DNA of 64,000 bases from Kiritimatiellia bacterium (GTDB lineage: Bacteria > Verrucomicrobiota > Kiritimatiellia > JAFGHX01). The DNA lies in assembly GCA_016929905.1 (NCBI GenBank), contig JAFGHX010000057.1:1-64000 (forward strand), read 5' to 3'. Below the pieces are notes generated by a model that was given only the letters and a program-made list of their open reading frames with translations, made no database searches and had not been told where the DNA came from. Made by a program: the position numbers and the translations under genes. Position 1 is the first letter of the stretch. The number at the start of each line of letters is the position of its first letter. Of this stretch, positions 1-8,506 are shown in pieces.

Positions 1-297
1 CCCCGTGCTAGCGGGGTACCTTTCTTTTTGGTTTTTGAAAGGATACGCTCTTTCCTTTTCCAATCCACAACTTTCGATTATATCTCCCGTCGACCTTCGG
101 GTATGTCTTCCCCGTCACAAACGCAGCGACCAGCCGGGGAGAAGAACCGAAAGAAATCAGCGGTTCGCCACACGACTTTTCTGCATTTCCGTGGTTCGCC
201 CCCGGTTCTCCAACACGAACCGCCGATGAGATTGGCCGATTGTGTATTGGGATTGCGTCTGAACAACTGAGGTCGTATCTTTCGGGCAGGACGTCTG
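1..297. other. Left edge, no gene recognised
   Basis: I see no convincing gene in this stretch; the open frames on both strands are short, overlapping and resemble no family I know. A small hairpin with arms CCCCG/CGGGG lies at 1-16. The rest lies immediately upstream of the transposase gene and may hold its promoter, but no clear -35/-10 pair stands out. Confidence 0.4.
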
Positions 298-1317
298 GTG
301 AAGAAACATCCATACAACCCGAAGCTCCATCACCGCCGGTCGATTCGCCTGAAGGGGCACGACTATGCCGGCGGAGGCGCCTATTTCGTGACGATCTGCG
401 CGTTCCGGGATGCCGGCGATATTTTCGCAGATGCCGCCGTCAAGGAAATGGTCGGCCGCGTGTGGGAGGAATTGCCCGGGTCCGCCGTAGGGGCATCCCT
501 GCTGGATGCCCATTCTGAGGGCAGGCACAAGGCCTGCCCGTACCCCCCGGAGGATGCCCCCCTGGTGGATGCCCTTTCTGAGGGCAGGCACAAGGCCTGC
601 CCGTACAGCGTGATGCCAGATCATTTCCATGGGATTGTGCGGATGCGGGGCGGCAAGAAGGCGCTGGGCGATGTTGTGGGCGCATTCAAATCGCTGGTGG
701 TGCAGGAGTACGTCGCCGGCGTGAAGGCAAACCGATTCGCCCCGTTTCCGGGCAAGATATGGCATCGCAATTATTATGAGCGAATCATTCGGAATGCGGA
801 GGAATTTGCGCGTGTGGCAAATTATATCCGGATGAATCCATGGAGGCTCATCATAGAGGGCGCCCATGAAGGGCGCCCGTACAGAATGATCGGCAATCCG
901 GCGCTGCTGAATCGGCCCAAGATCGGGATGCTGTGCTCACGCGATTGTCCGCCGCAAGCCCTGGCGGCGGCAGAGGAGCGTGCGTCGGCCGCGCACGCGC
1001 ATCACTGCATCATGAGCGGATTCCATTCGCGACCGGAGAAAGCGATACTGGCGGCCCTGCTGCAGAGCCAGGCAAAGATCATATGCTGTCCGGCATGGGG
1101 AATCGAGGCCATGAAGATCCCCGCGGATTGGCTGCCCGCTCTGGAACAGAACCGCATGTTGATCCTGGAAATGAAGAACGATGCTGGGGATCTGGCCGCC
1201 GCCTCCGAACGCAATGCCTTCGTCTTGCAACGGGCGGAGAAGCTCTGGATTCCGTACGCGTCGCCCGACGGCATGGTTGCGCGCCTTGTCAGAGACTGGA
1301 ATGTGGCGAGGTCGTGA
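298..1317 (+). CDS. REP-associated tyrosine transposase (RAYT, Y1_Tnp) fused to DprA-like domain
   Basis: The N-terminal half is a Y1/HUH transposase of the REP-associated (RAYT) type: an opening with RLKGHDY and YFVTICAF, the HUH metal site in VMPDHFHGI, and the downstream WHRNYYERII segment holding the candidate nucleophilic tyrosine, followed by YIRMNPW. Such enzymes nick and join single-stranded DNA at REP hairpins. After about residue 200 comes an unrelated segment (SGFHSRPEKAILAALL, then ICCPAWGIEAMKIPADW and a FVLQRAEKLWIPYASP tail) that resembles the Rossmann-type DprA/Smf-related family; this assignment is by motif only. The frame opens at GTG 298. About 30 residues just before the HUH motif and about 5 after YIRMNPW are encoded by REP-like hairpins inserted in frame, so the enzyme may be altered or inactive. 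The gene is convergent with the large gene downstream. Confidence 0.75.
   Translation: MKKHPYNPKLHHRRSIRLKGHDYAGGGAYFVTICAFRDAGDIFADAAVKEMVGRVWEELPGSAVGASLLDAHSEGRHKACPYPPEDAPLVDALSEGRHKACPYSVMPDHFHGIVRMRGGKKALGDVVGAFKSLVVQEYVAGVKANRFAPFPGKIWHRNYYERIIRNAEEFARVANYIRMNPWRLIIEGAHEGRPYRMIGNPALLNRPKIGMLCSRDCPPQALAAAEERASAAHAHHCIMSGFHSRPEKAILAALLQSQAKIICCPAWGIEAMKIPADWLPALEQNRMLILEMKNDAGDLAAASERNAFVLQRAEKLWIPYASPDGMVARLVRDWNVARS
519..543 (+). repeat. REP-like hairpin 1 (GTAC-tailed) inside the transposase gene
   Basis: Perfect 8-bp arms GGGCAGGC (519-526) and GCCTGCCC (532-539) enclose the 5-nt loop ACAAG and are followed by GTAC (540-543). A GA precedes the stem. This is the layout expected of a REP element recognised by a RAYT: a short hairpin with a fixed tetranucleotide beside it. 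It is read through in frame by the transposase gene. Confidence 0.75.
582..606 (+). repeat. REP-like hairpin 2 (identical stem, loop and GTAC tail)
   Basis: An identical copy of hairpin 1 lies exactly 63 bp (21 codons) downstream: arms 582-589 and 595-602, loop ACAAG, GTAC at 603-606. The spacing keeps the transposase frame open, and the encoded peptide SEGRHKACPY appears twice as a result. Confidence 0.75.
858..882 (+). repeat. REP-like hairpin 3 (different stem, same GTAC tail)
   Basis: Arms GGGCGCCC (858-865) and GGGCGCCC (871-878) enclose the loop ATGAA and are followed by GTAC (879-882); GA again precedes the stem. The stem sequence differs from copies 1 and 2 but arm length, loop length and tail are the same, pointing to one structural class. 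It adds roughly EGRPY to the protein after the YIRMNPW motif. Confidence 0.7.
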
Positions 1318-1451
1318 CGCCGTACAGCGCTGACAGATCGCGATGGATCCTCACATGCTGCCCGTGCAGCCGCAAGGGCACTCCTCGAGTCCGGGTTCGG
1401 GGCGCCAACCTGGCCTCTCAAATCGCCGAGTTCGGGCGTCGCCCTGGCCGA

Positions 1452-4400
1452 TCAGCGCTTGAACCGTATTCTGCCTTCCGGCGATCGCATTTCCAGGGTG
1501 TTCCCGTTGTCCAGGATCTTCAATTCGACACCCGTGTCCGTAAACAAGGAATCACCCTTGATCACCCCGCCAACGTCGCCCATCGACTGAGCGGCGCTGT
1601 TGTCCCTGAAAGAGAGCCGCACGCTGTTACCCTTCTGCCTGATCGTAATGGTCATGCCCTCGCCGCCGGAACTGAAACGATACGAGCCGTTGAGGTTGTA
1701 GGCACGCGCCTTGGGCGCGGGTGCCGGCGTGTGCTTCTTAGCCGCCGGCTTGGGGTTCGCCGGGACCGGCACGCGTGCCTGTTCGGGCTGGCGCTCCTGT
1801 TTCGGCGGCAACCGGCTTTTCTCTTCCTCCTGACGCTGAAGGCGGCGGACCTGTTCGATGCGGGCGGCGACTTTGGGGTTGGGCGCTATCTTCTGCGCCC
1901 GCTCGTAGCAGTCCAGGGCGTCGGCCCATTCCTTCTTCTGTTCGTGCGCGTAGCCCTTGTTGAGGAGGGTATTGACGCGTTCCTCCGGTTTCTCAGCAGA
2001 CTGGCGCCGGCGTTCAAGCTCGGTCTTCTGAGCGGCGAGTTCGGCTTGCACGTTCTCGATGCGTTTCGCGACTTTCGGATCAGGCGCAAGCGCCTGGGCC
2101 TCTTGGTAGGCATCGAGCGCCTCTGCCCATTCCTCCTTCTGCTCGTGCGCGCGGCCTTTTCTGGCGAGCTTCTGGGCTTCGAGCTTGTCGGCCATCTTCT
2201 TCTTGACCAGCGCGATGCGTTCTTCTACCTTGGGGTCCCGTTTCAGCCGCAGGGCTTTCTGGTACTGAGACACGGCGCCGGCGAAATCGCCGGCTTGCTC
2301 GCGGCTGTAGCCGTCGGCGAGCAGTTCGGCGACCTGTGCGGCGGTCTTGACCCTTCGTGTGAGCTCCTCGATCTTGCGCGCAACGGCGGGATTGGCACGG
2401 ACCTGTTGAGCCTGCTCGTACCTCGCGATGGCTTCCTCGAGCTGTTCGCTCTTCTCGAGCGCCTCGGCTTCCTTGATCAACCCGGCTACGGTGCTGTCGG
2501 CTATTCTCTTTTCGAGTTCGGCCATGCGCGCCTGGACCTTGGGGTTGGGGTCCAGCGCGAGGGATTGCCGGTATTTTTCGACCGCGCCGGGGAGATCGCC
2601 CCGCTTCTCGAGTGCATAGCCTTCCGCGAGCAGATCGGCCGCCGTCGCTCTGTCTCGGAGTTTGGCTTCAAGTTCCGCGATATGGCTGGCCACGCGCGCG
2701 TCGCCCGTCAGCGCCTGCGCCTCGCGGTACTTCTCGATGGCGGCCGGCAACTCGTCGCGCTGTTCCAGCGCGTAGCCCTGCTTGAGCAGTTCGTCGACAC
2801 GCTTCTGCTTCTCGATTTCGGGGTCGATCGCTCTGACGGTTATCTCCACGGTCGTGTCGGCGGTCTGGCCCAGTTTATCCGTCACGCTCAGGCCGACGGT
2901 ATGGCGGCCGGGCGTGCCGGAAGAGAACGTTGCGGTCTGCCCGCGCGCTGTGGCGCCATTCCACGCGAAACGATACGGCGGCGTGCCGCCGCTGGCCGAA
3001 GCGGAGAGCGACACGGTCTCGTCGGGATCCACGGCGGTCTTGTCGCAGGCGATGCTCGGCACGGGCGGCTCTTTCGGCGGCTGGAGCTGGTCGTCGCCGA
3101 TGCTGACCGAGGCGCTGACAGTGGCCGTACCCAGGACACGGCCGTCGCGGTCCGTTGCGGTGACGGTGGCCGTGACGTTGCCGGGTTCGCTGCGCGCGAC
3201 GCTCAGACTGTCCGATATCCCCGACGAGCGCATGGTCGTGCCCTCGTTCACGGTCCATGACCAGCGCAGAGGATCGGGTTTGGGCGTGCCGGTCAGCGTG
3301 GCGCGCAGCCGGATCTCTTCGTGAACCGTGTATTCGCCCTCGGGTACCGGCACAAGGCCCTTCTTGACCGGGTCCCATTGCAGGGGGCGCGGACCGGCGC
3401 GGCCAAGCACCGCGGCGGTCACGGTGTAGGCGGACGGCTGGTAGGAATCCGACGCCACACCGAGCGTCTCTCCGTAATGCGGAGTCCTGGCCTCGACCTG
3501 CAGGGCGACGGGATCGGTGGTGCGCGGCTTGAACCCGATCGTGCCGGCGTTGCCGCTGAATTCCATGCGCTCCGAGGACGGTGGCGCAAACCAGACGTAG
3601 CGCACCAGATTCTCGGGTATGGCCGGCTGCGCGGTCACCTGAGCCCTGACGTCTTCACCCACCTTCGCGCCCGGCGGTGCACAGGCGATCTGGAACGACG
3701 GGCTTGCGACGCGATAGACCGTCTGCGCGGTCTCTACAGCGGGCGCTTCCGGCTTGCTCAGGTCGAGCACCTGCGCCCAGATCTTCACTTCGCCCAGCCG
3801 GTCGAACATGACGGTCGTGCGCCCGTCAGTGCTCTCCACGGGATCGAAAGTGACATTGGGTGAAGCCTGAAAGACGAATTTGAAGCCCGTCTGGACAGGC
3901 GGCGGTGGTGGCGGTGGCGGTGGCGGCTCCGCCGGCGCCTGGGTGTCCGCCGCCGGTTTCTCGACGGCCGCCCCGCCCAGGAATGAGCCGTCGGGCCTGT
4001 CGAGCGCCTCGGGGTCGCCGCTGCGGTCATGCGGCCCCACATTGGCACGCCGGCCACTCATCTTCTCCATTTCTTCAATGGCCGCGGCGCGCGCCGCGGC
4101 TTTCTCTTCAAGAGTGGTCGGGGTCTTGTCGGCCGCGGACGACTGGCTGAGCGCGCCCTCAAACCGCTTGTAGTAGTCGGCCTTCGTGGCCTCCAACTCG
4201 GCGCCTATACCCTTGGGCTGCTTCTTGCGCTGCTCAGCGGCATATTCCTCGACGAAATTGCCGGCGGTGAAGACCATGGGCTCTTGTGGCGCCGCGGCCG
4301 GTTTGGCCGGCGCCCTGGCCCGGTATTCCGCGCCCAGGTCAATCGATACGGTCTGCCCATAGAACACGGTCCCGCCGTCCACGACCACGCTGCCACCAGT

Positions 4401-7400
4401 TCCCCCAGCGGCGCCGCCCCCGGCCGCGCCTGCCTCCCGGTCGGGTTCGGTCGGCGTCGGCGCTTGGCCGGTGCCTCCCCGGGCGCCCTTCGAGGTGGGC
4501 TCGGCAGTGGGTCGGCCCGCGTCGCCCGCCGTTTCCGGCTGCGCGCCGGCCTCCGCCTGTTCACCACCGGGCAAGGCGGTCTCCGGTTCGGGCTCGGCAA
4601 TCGCCTCACCGGCCGCCGGCTCGGGCTGCGCCTCCTTCTTCTCTCCCTCTGCGACTTCCGGCGCCTGGTCTTCCTTGCCCGGCTCAGACTCCGCCGGCTC
4701 GCCTTCCGGCGAGGCGGTCCTGTCCACTTGGCCTGTCGAGGCTGCAGGCGGCACGCCGATATGGAACACCGCGCGCGCCCACACTTCTTCCGCGGCGCCG
4801 CTTTCTGCAACATCCCATTCGGCGCTGACGGACAAATTCACCGGACCGTCCTTGTCGAAGACCAGTTCTATGCTCTCGGCCGGTTTCAGGGGGTCCGTTT
4901 CGCGAAACCAATTGAAGACGACGCCCTTCGGAATGTTCTTCCCTCTGGCTCGGAATCTGTAGGGTGTACCCGTCTTCCCGTCGCCGGCCGCCAGCTCGGC
5001 CGGCATCTCGATGGACAGTGACGGACGCGTTGCCGCGTCCGAGCCCGGCGCCCCGACCACGCAGATCAGCTTGGCGGACAGGCTGCCGTCGCGCTTGACC
5101 CGTTCCGACTTGACCCACACCGCCACAACGCTCAACTCGTAGGAACCCGCCGCCTTGAAGGCGTGCAGCAGAACGGGCCCGGTATCGAGTTTGCGGCTGT
5201 CCTCGTACCAGGTAAACACGGCCTCGGCAGGCACGTTGCTCACCGCCACCCGGAACGCGAGGTCGGTTTCGGCCGCCGCGCGGTTTTCGACGATGGCCGG
5301 CGGCGGCAGAATGGCCAAGGCGGGCTCGCACGCCTTGTAGTGCTCCTTGAATTCCTCGATCAGTTCTTCCTTCCGCTCGCGCATCTTCATGCCCAATTCG
5401 TGGGCTTCCGAGCCCTTGGCGAAGAGTTCATTGACGGCCAGGACCTGCACCTTGTACAGGCGCGAACGCGCGTGAGCGGCGCCCTGGTGCACGGCGCTGC
5501 AGTTGTGAACGGTGATAATGGCGCCGCAAATCTCGCCCATGAGGCACCTGTCGAAATTGGCGTCGAGCTGGGCGGCGGTGTCGTTGAGCGCATCGCGCTT
5601 GATCCAGAGCAGACGCTCTTCGGTATCGTTGATCTCGCTCAGAGCCTCCTGCGTGAGTGCGCCCGCAAGCCCCTTGTCGAAGTCCGGGTCGGCGGTCAGC
5701 GGCGGCGTGCCGGTCAGCGGGCGATGGGGCATCCCGTTGCCGCAGTGGGCGACATAGGAACTCTCGACGGTTTCGCGCAGCTCATGCACGGCCGAATACG
5801 CGGCATGATAGCGCTGCAGCACTTCCATCGCTTTGATGCGCTGCTCCTTGTCGTCGACAACGAAGCCGCGCCGGACGAAGTTGACGCCGGCGTCATAACA
5901 GAGCCACGACATGCCCAGGTCGTACATGTCCAGGGCCTTGAACAGCAGCTCGACCTTGTGGAGCAGCTCGAACGCGCCGAGTCTGCCCTGCTCAAGCTGA
6001 GCCATCGCCCGATAGCGCGTTTCGAGGCTCGCCCGGATGCCGTCGCACAGCGCCGTCTTCGCCTTTCCCCACGCTTGGCTGCGCAGCTTGAGCAAGTCGG
6101 TCAACTGGCGCTGGGCCGCCGGCTCGAGGCCGGCATCCGCCCAATGCTCGTCGGCGTCCAGCGGCACGGAATCCTTGCGGCCCAGCCCCTCGACGAAATC
6201 GTTGATCGCGGTCGTATAGGCGTTCACCTCGGCGCAGGCGCCCAACAGGCGCGAATCGCTCTTCATCACCTGGGGCGCGCCGCCGTAGATCGTGCTTTGC
6301 AGCGCACGCACCAGCGCCATGCTGCCCGCCACGTTGATCCCCGAAAGCATCTCGAGGCTCAGGTTCTTTTCCTTGCCGAGTGCCAGCGCCCGGTCAAACG
6401 CGCCCTCCACCATCTTGTAGCCGCCCGGCAACAGCGCATCATCCAGGAATTGGCATGGCGCCCCGCTTCCGCCGTACTCCGCGATGTTGAGCAGCGCGCC
6501 GGTCTTCTCGTCGAACTCGGAGAGCAGGAACAGGGCTTTGAACTGGTGGTCGAACAGCACGGTCGTGGTGAGGTCGATGGTCGTGTCGCCGATCGATTTC
6601 ACCACCTGCGGCAGCGCCGCCTTGGGGCAGAGCAGAATGATCAGCGATTTGGCCAACGCCGTGGTGTCGCCTTCCACCAACCCCGTATAGGCGTAGCCGG
6701 CGATCATCCCGTAGTAGCTCCTCGATGCGAAGGTGCGCCCCAACGAAATCGCCAGCTCAGCGGTGCTCTTGGCGTCGCGTGTCTGCCGCAGCACGTCGAG
6801 CCACATCGAAAGCTGCATGGCGCGGTTGCCGACATGCTGGTCCAGCGCACCCAGATCGCTGGCAACGTCACCCAAGAACTGCATGCTTTGCGTCGTGCGG
6901 CTGCGCTCCTTGGTCAGTTCCTTGAAAGCCCAATCATATCCGTCCAACAGTCTCCTGCCGGTTTCCGTGCTGCGCAGGAAGTTCTGGAGCCGGGCAATGT
7001 GGTCCTGTGACACGCGCTGCTGTTCCTGCTCGCGAAACTGCTGGACCTGCGCCTTGACCTCGCGCTGCAGATCGGAATCAAGCCCGCCGATGTAGGCGCG
7101 GCGTTGCGCTTCCGGCATATCGTAAATCCGCAACGCCAGGACAAACCGCGCGTAGCGCCGCGTGTCCGACCCCTGCGGACTGGACGAGGCGATTCTGCCC
7201 AACGTCTGCACATAGCGCATCGGCCCCTCGGTTCGGTAGTCGGCCCCGCCCTTGGAATCGATCTTCGGCGGCGCCGGCACGCCTGCCTGCTCCGCCAGCC
7301 GCGCGTTGACGTCGTTGATGCGCTCCACATACTTCTCATGCTCGTCGGTCAAAATTCTGATTTCACCTTCCAGCCGCTTCGCTTCCGCGCCCTTGGCATC

Positions 7401-8162
7401 CTTGAGCTTCTCCCGCAAGGCGCGGATCTTGCCTTCCTTCTTCGCCGCCTGCTCAATCATTTCGTTGACGTACATGCCGGCGCCGCGGATATCCACCCTG
7501 GCGTTCGGATCACGCAGTTGCGACTCGACGATCACCGCGCCGTAACGGCTGTAGGTGTCGGCCCCCTTCGACTTGTGATAGGCGGCGATGCGATTGAATT
7601 CGGCCTCCGTCGTCGCGTCCCAGGCCACCATGAAATCGGTGACCGTGTCGAACTCGTGCGTCGGCGGCGCAACCGGCTTGCCGGCAGCCCGGCTGCGCTC
7701 CCTCACCTGCTTGCTCACTTCGACACGGTAGGCGCGCTCGATCGCCTGGATGTCTTCGAGCGTCAACGGCCGGCCGTCCTTGCGGCGCACGTGATAGTCG
7801 CTGTCCGATCCAGTCCGATAGTGGCCTTTGGTCTCGCTCACCCGTTGCGGAGACAACTTGTATCCCAGAGCGCCCGCCGTCTTGCGCGCCATGCTCAGGT
7901 TCTCGATCTGGTGCCAGGCCATGACCCGCTGGTACTCCGCGTCGGAGATCAGCTCCATGCTGCGCAGCCTGTGGACCTGCTTGATGTGTTTGAGGACCAG
8001 GGCTTCGTGGTAGGGATTGCTCTTCAGTCCAACCGTCCGCGCCGCGTCCACCAGGTCCGGCGGGAAATCCTCAGCCACGGCGGAAACCGCAGCAAGAACC
8101 GTACAGGCGGCCGTTAGCAGCCCAATCCGCCGCCGAAACGAACGACATCGAGATGAGATCAT
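1452..8162 (-). CDS. Giant exported protein with PKD-like domain, TPR-like repeats and C-terminal beta domain
   Basis: A 2236-residue protein with a clear Sec signal peptide (basic start, hydrophobic core, cut near AVAED around residue 30). Residues 30-950 are largely helical and match nothing I can name. Residues 950-1180 look like Ig-like beta units. A low-complexity stretch rich in P, E, A and G follows (about 1180-1420) with a run of ten prolines near 1415. Further beta units include a PKD-like domain (about 1690-1775, with SGGTPPYRFAW). Six TPR-like repeats (about 1783-2107) precede a basic linker and an 80-residue C-terminal beta domain starting near YNLNGSYRF. The start ATG has GGGAG upstream. 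The layout suggests a periplasmic or surface scaffold, but no catalytic motif is visible and the role is unknown. Confidence 0.8.
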   Translation of the reverse strand: MISSRCRSFRRRIGLLTAACTVLAAVSAVAEDFPPDLVDAARTVGLKSNPYHEALVLKHIKQVHRLRSMELISDAEYQRVMAWHQIENLSMARKTAGALGYKLSPQRVSETKGHYRTGSDSDYHVRRKDGRPLTLEDIQAIERAYRVEVSKQVRERSRAAGKPVAPPTHEFDTVTDFMVAWDATTEAEFNRIAAYHKSKGADTYSRYGAVIVESQLRDPNARVDIRGAGMYVNEMIEQAAKKEGKIRALREKLKDAKGAEAKRLEGEIRILTDEHEKYVERINDVNARLAEQAGVPAPPKIDSKGGADYRTEGPMRYVQTLGRIASSSPQGSDTRRYARFVLALRIYDMPEAQRRAYIGGLDSDLQREVKAQVQQFREQEQQRVSQDHIARLQNFLRSTETGRRLLDGYDWAFKELTKERSRTTQSMQFLGDVASDLGALDQHVGNRAMQLSMWLDVLRQTRDAKSTAELAISLGRTFASRSYYGMIAGYAYTGLVEGDTTALAKSLIILLCPKAALPQVVKSIGDTTIDLTTTVLFDHQFKALFLLSEFDEKTGALLNIAEYGGSGAPCQFLDDALLPGGYKMVEGAFDRALALGKEKNLSLEMLSGINVAGSMALVRALQSTIYGGAPQVMKSDSRLLGACAEVNAYTTAINDFVEGLGRKDSVPLDADEHWADAGLEPAAQRQLTDLLKLRSQAWGKAKTALCDGIRASLETRYRAMAQLEQGRLGAFELLHKVELLFKALDMYDLGMSWLCYDAGVNFVRRGFVVDDKEQRIKAMEVLQRYHAAYSAVHELRETVESSYVAHCGNGMPHRPLTGTPPLTADPDFDKGLAGALTQEALSEINDTEERLLWIKRDALNDTAAQLDANFDRCLMGEICGAIITVHNCSAVHQGAAHARSRLYKVQVLAVNELFAKGSEAHELGMKMRERKEELIEEFKEHYKACEPALAILPPPAIVENRAAAETDLAFRVAVSNVPAEAVFTWYEDSRKLDTGPVLLHAFKAAGSYELSVVAVWVKSERVKRDGSLSAKLICVVGAPGSDAATRPSLSIEMPAELAAGDGKTGTPYRFRARGKNIPKGVVFNWFRETDPLKPAESIELVFDKDGPVNLSVSAEWDVAESGAAEEVWARAVFHIGVPPAASTGQVDRTASPEGEPAESEPGKEDQAPEVAEGEKKEAQPEPAAGEAIAEPEPETALPGGEQAEAGAQPETAGDAGRPTAEPTSKGARGGTGQAPTPTEPDREAGAAGGGAAGGTGGSVVVDGGTVFYGQTVSIDLGAEYRARAPAKPAAAPQEPMVFTAGNFVEEYAAEQRKKQPKGIGAELEATKADYYKRFEGALSQSSAADKTPTTLEEKAAARAAAIEEMEKMSGRRANVGPHDRSGDPEALDRPDGSFLGGAAVEKPAADTQAPAEPPPPPPPPPPVQTGFKFVFQASPNVTFDPVESTDGRTTVMFDRLGEVKIWAQVLDLSKPEAPAVETAQTVYRVASPSFQIACAPPGAKVGEDVRAQVTAQPAIPENLVRYVWFAPPSSERMEFSGNAGTIGFKPRTTDPVALQVEARTPHYGETLGVASDSYQPSAYTVTAAVLGRAGPRPLQWDPVKKGLVPVPEGEYTVHEEIRLRATLTGTPKPDPLRWSWTVNEGTTMRSSGISDSLSVARSEPGNVTATVTATDRDGRVLGTATVSASVSIGDDQLQPPKEPPVPSIACDKTAVDPDETVSLSASASGGTPPYRFAWNGATARGQTATFSSGTPGRHTVGLSVTDKLGQTADTTVEITVRAIDPEIEKQKRVDELLKQGYALEQRDELPAAIEKYREAQALTGDARVASHIAELEAKLRDRATAADLLAEGYALEKRGDLPGAVEKYRQSLALDPNPKVQARMAELEKRIADSTVAGLIKEAEALEKSEQLEEAIARYEQAQQVRANPAVARKIEELTRRVKTAAQVAELLADGYSREQAGDFAGAVSQYQKALRLKRDPKVEERIALVKKKMADKLEAQKLARKGRAHEQKEEWAEALDAYQEAQALAPDPKVAKRIENVQAELAAQKTELERRRQSAEKPEERVNTLLNKGYAHEQKKEWADALDCYERAQKIAPNPKVAARIEQVRRLQRQEEEKSRLPPKQERQPEQARVPVPANPKPAAKKHTPAPAPKARAYNLNGSYRFSSGGEGMTITIRQKGNSVRLSFRDNSAAQSMGDVGGVIKGDSLFTDTGVELKILDNGNTLEMRSPEGRIRFKR
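1842..2812 (-). repeat. Six TPR-like 50-60-residue repeats
   Basis: The encoded repeat has the form GYALEQRDELPAAIEKYREA, then a variable DPKV, then a charged helix of the AELEKRI type. It occurs six times with drift (for example RGDLPGAVEKYRQSL, AGDFAGAVSQYQKAL, KKEWADALDCYERAQ). This is the TPR helix pair plus an extra charged helix per unit and suggests a protein-docking arm. Confidence 0.75.
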
Positions 8163-8433
8163 TGGATTCTCCCGCCCAAGATATTGACCACGGCCCGCGC
8201 AGCGGCTGTCACCGATAAGGAGCGGCGGCAGCCGCCGGCGCCCAATGCCCGCAATCCGAGCCCCCCCCCATCAACCCCGCGCGCAGCATACCAGAACGCA
8301 ACCCCAAAAGCAAGGCCGGCGGATCAGGCGAAACCGGCGCGCACGCGAACGGGTGTGCCCGGCCTACAAGCCCGTGGGACGGCCTTCTCATTCCCCGCGA
8401 CGCGCGGCCGGCCGATCTGCGCTCCGTTGCCCC

Positions 8434-8461
8434 TTGACGGAATCGCTATACCTGCTATACT
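8434..8461 (+). promoter_or_regulatory. Probable sigma-70-type promoter of the aldehyde dehydrogenase gene
   Basis: TTGACG (8434-8439) and TATACT (8456-8461) are separated by 16 bp, with the aldehyde dehydrogenase ATG 46 bp further on. TATAC recurs several times in the adjoining AT-rich stretch, which contrasts with the GC-rich surroundings. The rest of the 344-bp gap to the divergent giant gene (8163-8433) shows no gene. Confidence 0.55.
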
Positions 8462-8506
8462 CCGACTATACATAATCTACATTATACCCAAGCAGGAAAG
8501 GTCCGC

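Noticed and set aside
933-3260. Long open frame on the plus strand opposite the giant protein gene
   Set aside because: High GC leaves antisense frames open. The minus-strand frame has a signal peptide, repeats and a ribosome-binding site; this one has no motifs.
3899-3930. GGTGGC microsatellite as a phase-variation site
   Set aside because: It is a mix of proline codons in frame with no stop on shift nearby and an ordinary low-complexity linker; nothing suggests switching.
5163-7010. 615-codon plus-strand frame inside the giant gene
   Set aside because: Antisense shadow with arginine/histidine-rich, motif-free translation.
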